DNA of 35,590 nt from Lentisphaeria bacterium (GTDB lineage Bacteria; Verrucomicrobiota; Lentisphaeria; Oligosphaerales; Oligosphaeraceae). This document shows, piece after piece, positions 32,603 to 35,590 of this stretch. Below the pieces are notes generated by a model, which did not search any database, was not told where the DNA came from, and worked only from the letters and a program-made list of their open reading frames with translations. Location of the stretch: contig JAKSPB010000033.1 of the NCBI GenBank assembly GCA_024405215.1, positions 1-35,590 of the forward strand, read 5' to 3'. The position numbers and the translations under genes were made by a program. How positions within the stretch are numbered: the first letter of the stretch is position 1; every line of letters begins with the position of its first letter.

Positions 32603-34312
32603 ATGGCTGAAAATTTCTTTCTGGACAATACCGATCTCCAATTTCACTTTGATCATGTGGATTTGGCGGAGGTCTTCCGTCTTCGCGAAGACGACTTCAC
32701 GCAAAAGGCAAAGTATCCTGCCGCGCCTGCTGATTTGAAGGAGGCCTTGGCGGATGCGCGTGCGAGGTTGGAAGAGGCCGGCGAACTGGCGGGCGAGGTC
32801 ATTGCACCGCGGGCGACGCAGGTGGATCGAGACAACGTTCACCTGGCAGGCGGACATGTCGACTATCCGCACGGCACACAGGAGAATCTGGCTGCTATTC
32901 AGGCGCATAATCTGTGCGGCGTGACGCTGCCTCGGCAGTACCAGGGACTGAATCTCCCTACGACGGTCTATTCCATGATGACCGAAATGGTTTCCCGTGG
33001 TGATGCCTCCTTGCAGAATCTCTTCGGACTTCAGTCCATTGCGGAGACGCTTTATCGCTTCGGCAGTGATGAGCAACGCGATCGGATGCTTCCTCGCTTC
33101 GCGAATGGCGAAGTGGATGGCGCCATGGCTCTGACGGAACCTGAAGCCGGTAGCGATCTGCAGAGCGTCCAGACGAAGGCCACGCTGGATCCTGCCACGG
33201 GAAAGTGGTTCATCAATGGCAAAAAGCGTTTCATTACCAATGGACGGGCTAAGGCGCTCCTGGTGCTGGCGCGGACCGAAGAGGGGACGACGGATGGCCG
33301 TGGGCTTTCCATGTTCTTGGTGGAGTCCTGTCCGCAGTTGAAGATCAGTGGCATTGAGGACAAGCTCGGCTTGCATGGTTCGCCGACTTGCGAACTGACT
33401 TTTGAGAATGTGCCTGCCGAGCTGGTGGGAAGTCGTCGGATGGGATTGATCCGTTACGTCATGAGCCTGATGAATGGCGCGCGTCTGGCGATTGCCTCTC
33501 AGTCGGTGGGGATTGCGGAAGCTGCCTATCGCTGTGCGAAGGAGTATGCGGCGCGGCGCTTCCAGTTTGGAAAATCCATTGACAAGATTGGCGCCGTAAA
33601 TGCAATGCTGGTCAAGATGCGTACCAGCCTTCTGGCGGGGCGTGTGCTGCTTTACGAGACCAGCCGCGTGGTGGATCTGCGTGACGCCTATGAGGATCGC
33701 GTTCGCCGTGGCGTGGCGGCCGACGATGAGCGTTCGAAGGCAAAGGAGTATGGGCGTCTGGCGGATGTCCTGACTCCTATGACCAAGGCTTTCAATACGG
33801 AGATGTGCAACCGCGTCGCCTATGATGGTATCCAGGTGCATGGCGGCAAGGGGTATATGCGCGATCATCTGGCGGAGCGATACTACCGTGATGCGCGTAT
33901 AACCAATATCTACGAAGGAACCACGCAGCTGCAGATTGTCGCGGCGATTGCCGGAGTGAAGAAACGCTCCTTGGTTTCTCGCTATGAGGAACTGGCTGCG
34001 ATGCCGTATGAAGGCGAGACCGCAGAACTGGCTCAAGCTTTCAATGCGGCTCGTCCCAAGGTGGATGAGGCGATTGCCATCGTGGATCAGCATAATGACA
34101 ATACGCTTTTCTTTGACCAGATGGCCTATTCCGTGGTCCGCATGGAGACCATTGCCTTCCTGGGGATGCTTCTGGTCCGCGATGCGCATCTTGCGCCGGA
34201 ACGGTTGGTCCTTGCGAAGGAGTTTGCTGCGGAATATCTGCCTGAGTTCGAGATGAATTACCAAATTGTCAAGAATCAGGTCCTGCCGGATCCCAAGATT
34301 CTTGAGATGTAG
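32603..34312 (+). CDS. Acyl-CoA dehydrogenase
   Basis: Acyl-CoA dehydrogenases introduce a 2,3-double bond in acyl-CoA using FAD and pass electrons to ETF. The 569-residue protein has ALTEPEAGSDLQSV near residue 177, GLHGSPTCELTFENVP, IQVHGGKGYMRDH and the catalytic glutamate in IYEGTTQLQ (Glu438). It is longer than the usual 380-residue enzymes, with about 60 extra N-terminal residues and a C-terminal extension, as in the FadE- and DmdC-type branches. The substrate is unknown; short or branched acyl groups would fit with a butyrate kinase in the same region. It has its own upstream region, with TATATT at 32556 as a weak promoter candidate. Confidence 0.93.
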   Translation: MAENFFLDNTDLQFHFDHVDLAEVFRLREDDFTQKAKYPAAPADLKEALADARARLEEAGELAGEVIAPRATQVDRDNVHLAGGHVDYPHGTQENLAAIQAHNLCGVTLPRQYQGLNLPTTVYSMMTEMVSRGDASLQNLFGLQSIAETLYRFGSDEQRDRMLPRFANGEVDGAMALTEPEAGSDLQSVQTKATLDPATGKWFINGKKRFITNGRAKALLVLARTEEGTTDGRGLSMFLVESCPQLKISGIEDKLGLHGSPTCELTFENVPAELVGSRRMGLIRYVMSLMNGARLAIASQSVGIAEAAYRCAKEYAARRFQFGKSIDKIGAVNAMLVKMRTSLLAGRVLLYETSRVVDLRDAYEDRVRRGVAADDERSKAKEYGRLADVLTPMTKAFNTEMCNRVAYDGIQVHGGKGYMRDHLAERYYRDARITNIYEGTTQLQIVAAIAGVKKRSLVSRYEELAAMPYEGETAELAQAFNAARPKVDEAIAIVDQHNDNTLFFDQMAYSVVRMETIAFLGMLLVRDAHLAPERLVLAKEFAAEYLPEFEMNYQIVKNQVLPDPKILEM

Positions 34313-34523
34313 GGGCTATTGTCTCGTAGGTTTGATTGCTCGCATCGTCGCGCGGGGGAGGGCGTCGATGCGGCGGATAGTGGATTTCAAGGGGGGGAAC
34401 AATGAAAGTGGGGAATTTTATGGGATTTTGCAAGATTTTTCTTGCGACAGACTCCTTTTTTCCATATCTTTTCAATGAGCGGATGGCCTGTCAGGTATCG
34501 GGAAGAACGCGAGGCTGGTAAGG

Positions 34524-34982
34524 ATGGCAAAGAAGGTAACAAAGCGATGGCGTCAGGAGTGGACGCAGCCACTCCCAGGTATCGGTGGAGAAGTGCGCGC
34601 GCGTAGGCAAAGGCTTGGATTGACTTATGGGCAGCTGGCCGATGCGATGGGAATACATTGGACTACCCTGCGGAATTGGGAATTGGGAAAAGGGGGCAGG
34701 CAGAGGAATCCGCAGAAGACAAGGTTGGTCAGAAGGTTTCTATCGGGGGAATATGATGAGATATTGCAAAAGAAAAAGGAGGAGAGGGACTTTGCAGGAG
34801 ACGAAAGGGAACTGCTGCAACTTTGCCTGTGCTTTTATCATCTGCATTGGTATCACGAGATGCTCTCTTGCCTGGAAAAAACGGAACGATGGGGAGAGTT
34901 TCAGGAAAGGGTCGAAGAAATTGTCAGGAGAAATGCCATGGGAGAGAAAAGAACTCCGGACAGCCTCCAAAAATCCAGATAA
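34524..34982 (+). CDS. XRE-type helix-turn-helix protein A
   Basis: The 152-residue protein has an HTH of the Cro/C1-XRE type at about 20-58: GGEVRARRQRLGLTYGQLADAM then GIHWTTLRNWELGK. A conserved VRRFLSGEYDEIL follows (about 68-80), and the C-terminal half is helical and charged (LLQLCLCFYHLHWYHEML, then FQERVEEIVRRN). It is probably a DNA-binding regulator. The next gene is a close paralogue, 12 bp downstream. Codon use is unlike the neighbours: many AGG/AGA arginines and A/G-rich sequence, which hints at recent acquisition. ATG 34524 has AAGG only a few bases upstream, so the start is not firm. Confidence 0.78.
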   Translation: MAKKVTKRWRQEWTQPLPGIGGEVRARRQRLGLTYGQLADAMGIHWTTLRNWELGKGGRQRNPQKTRLVRRFLSGEYDEILQKKKEERDFAGDERELLQLCLCFYHLHWYHEMLSCLEKTERWGEFQERVEEIVRRNAMGEKRTPDSLQKSR

Positions 34983-34994
34983 GGAGAGAGAAGG

Positions 34995-35459
34995 ATGATG
35001 AAAGCCGAAGAGGAAGAAGAGAGCATTCCGTTTGATGGGGCCTTTTCAAAGGGAGATCGAGAGAGGTTACGCCAACGAAGGATGGCGTTGCATCTTACTC
35101 AGGAGAAACTCGCAGACATTCTTGAGGTGAAATGGGAAACCGAAAGAAATTGGGAGAATGGGAAAAGCACCCAGTGTCGGTTGACACATATTTCGCTTGT
35201 CAAACGCTTTTTGAATGGCGAGCTGGATGAGCAGATCGTGGAAAGGCAGGAATATGAAAGGCTGAAAGCATGGCTGAGGAAGTGCTTGAAGAAAAATATG
35301 CTGCGAAACTTCGAATGGGCGCTTAAAATTTACCGCCATCGTCCAGAGGCGGGACGCCGCTTGCTGGAAGAACTTCGGCAGCTGGTGAAGCAAATGTTTG
35401 TACAGAACTTTGATGATATGGCAAGGGAAGACGCGGGACCGGAGGAAGGAATCGAATAA
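34995..35459 (+). CDS. XRE-type helix-turn-helix protein B, paralogue of A
   Basis: The 154-residue product aligns with protein A over the HTH and the segment after it: RQRRMALHLTQEKLADIL, VKWETERNWENGK and VKRFLNGELDEQI match RQRLGLTYGQLADAM, IHWTTLRNWELGK and VRRFLSGEYDEIL. The C-terminal part (LRKCLKKNMLRNFEWALKIY, then LLEELRQLVKQM) has diverged. It is likely a tandem duplicate. The ATG pair at 34995/34998 has AGAGAGAAGG upstream, so it is translated efficiently if transcribed with protein A. No toxin, recombinase or methylase gene is visible beside it, but the window ends 131 bp later. Confidence 0.78.
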   Translation: MMKAEEEEESIPFDGAFSKGDRERLRQRRMALHLTQEKLADILEVKWETERNWENGKSTQCRLTHISLVKRFLNGELDEQIVERQEYERLKAWLRKCLKKNMLRNFEWALKIYRHRPEAGRRLLEELRQLVKQMFVQNFDDMAREDAGPEEGIE

Positions 35460-35590
35460 TTCTCGCCCCTTGCGATCCTTCGGGCGCCGCGTCTTAGGTG
35501 TGCAAAAGGGGGTGGGACGCAGGGAAACCGCGGGGAAAACGAAAAAAAACGCAAAAAAGATGGAAAAAATCCCCGGAGCGGCTTGCAATC

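Noticed and set aside
32192-34264. Long minus-strand open frame opposite the acyl-CoA dehydrogenase
   Set aside because: The plus strand encodes a clear acyl-CoA dehydrogenase with all motifs; the antisense product has no family features.
35460-35590. Gene in the last 131 bp
   Set aside because: Only antisense or composition-driven frames are open here; the GGGAAA-rich sequence shows no start, motif or hairpin I can support.

Overview
The window looks like chromosomal DNA of a Lentisphaerota bacterium (Victivallales-like, PVC superphylum), moderately GC-rich. The best clue is a pseudopilin with the near-invariant [17 protein letters not shown] start, placed among LacI-type regulation and unusual glycoside hydrolases, with no SusC/SusD pair. 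The taxonomic call is inference from gene content and style. I see no rRNA, tRNA, CRISPR array, transposase or phage gene.

Layout. (1) 1-3.75 kb, plus strand: grpE and dnaJ, then a GHMP-type sugar kinase and a sugar nucleotidylyltransferase that together could convert a free sugar to an NDP-sugar. (2) 3.75-15.2 kb, almost all minus strand. In transcription order: butyrate kinase, a cyclase-family protein, an aminoglycoside-acetyltransferase-like/TIM-barrel fusion, htpG, asd, a large secreted protein of unknown function, coaBC with a degenerate decarboxylase half, and an SGNH hydrolase. A 160-bp nested palindrome lies between the last two. (3) 15.2-28.5 kb, plus strand: a divergent Tet(M)-like ribosome-protection GTPase, then a LacI regulator followed by an FAD oxidoreductase, a pseudopilin, a 1308-residue secreted modular hydrolase-like protein, a DUF4434-type protein and a GH36 alpha-galactosidase. 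I read the LacI-to-GH36 stretch as a glycan-use locus. Its regulator gene has a textbook sigma-70 promoter followed at once by a 22-bp palindrome that could be its own operator. (4) 28.5-35.6 kb: a small orphan protein, a threonine dehydratase-RidA fusion with an apparent signal peptide, a GPH-family sugar symporter, an acyl-CoA dehydrogenase, and a tandem pair of paralogous XRE-type HTH proteins.

How the genes may work together. In region 3 the outer protein would bind and cut a galactose-containing glycan at the surface, the pseudopilin may belong to the surface or secretion machinery, the cytoplasmic GH36, DUF4434 and FAD enzymes would finish the oligosaccharides, and the nearby GPH symporter is a candidate importer. 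The strongest oddities are the exported-looking threonine dehydratase-RidA fusion, the acetyltransferase-like/TIM-barrel fusion, the palindromic LacI site, the nested intergenic palindrome and the CoaBC with lost decarboxylase residues.
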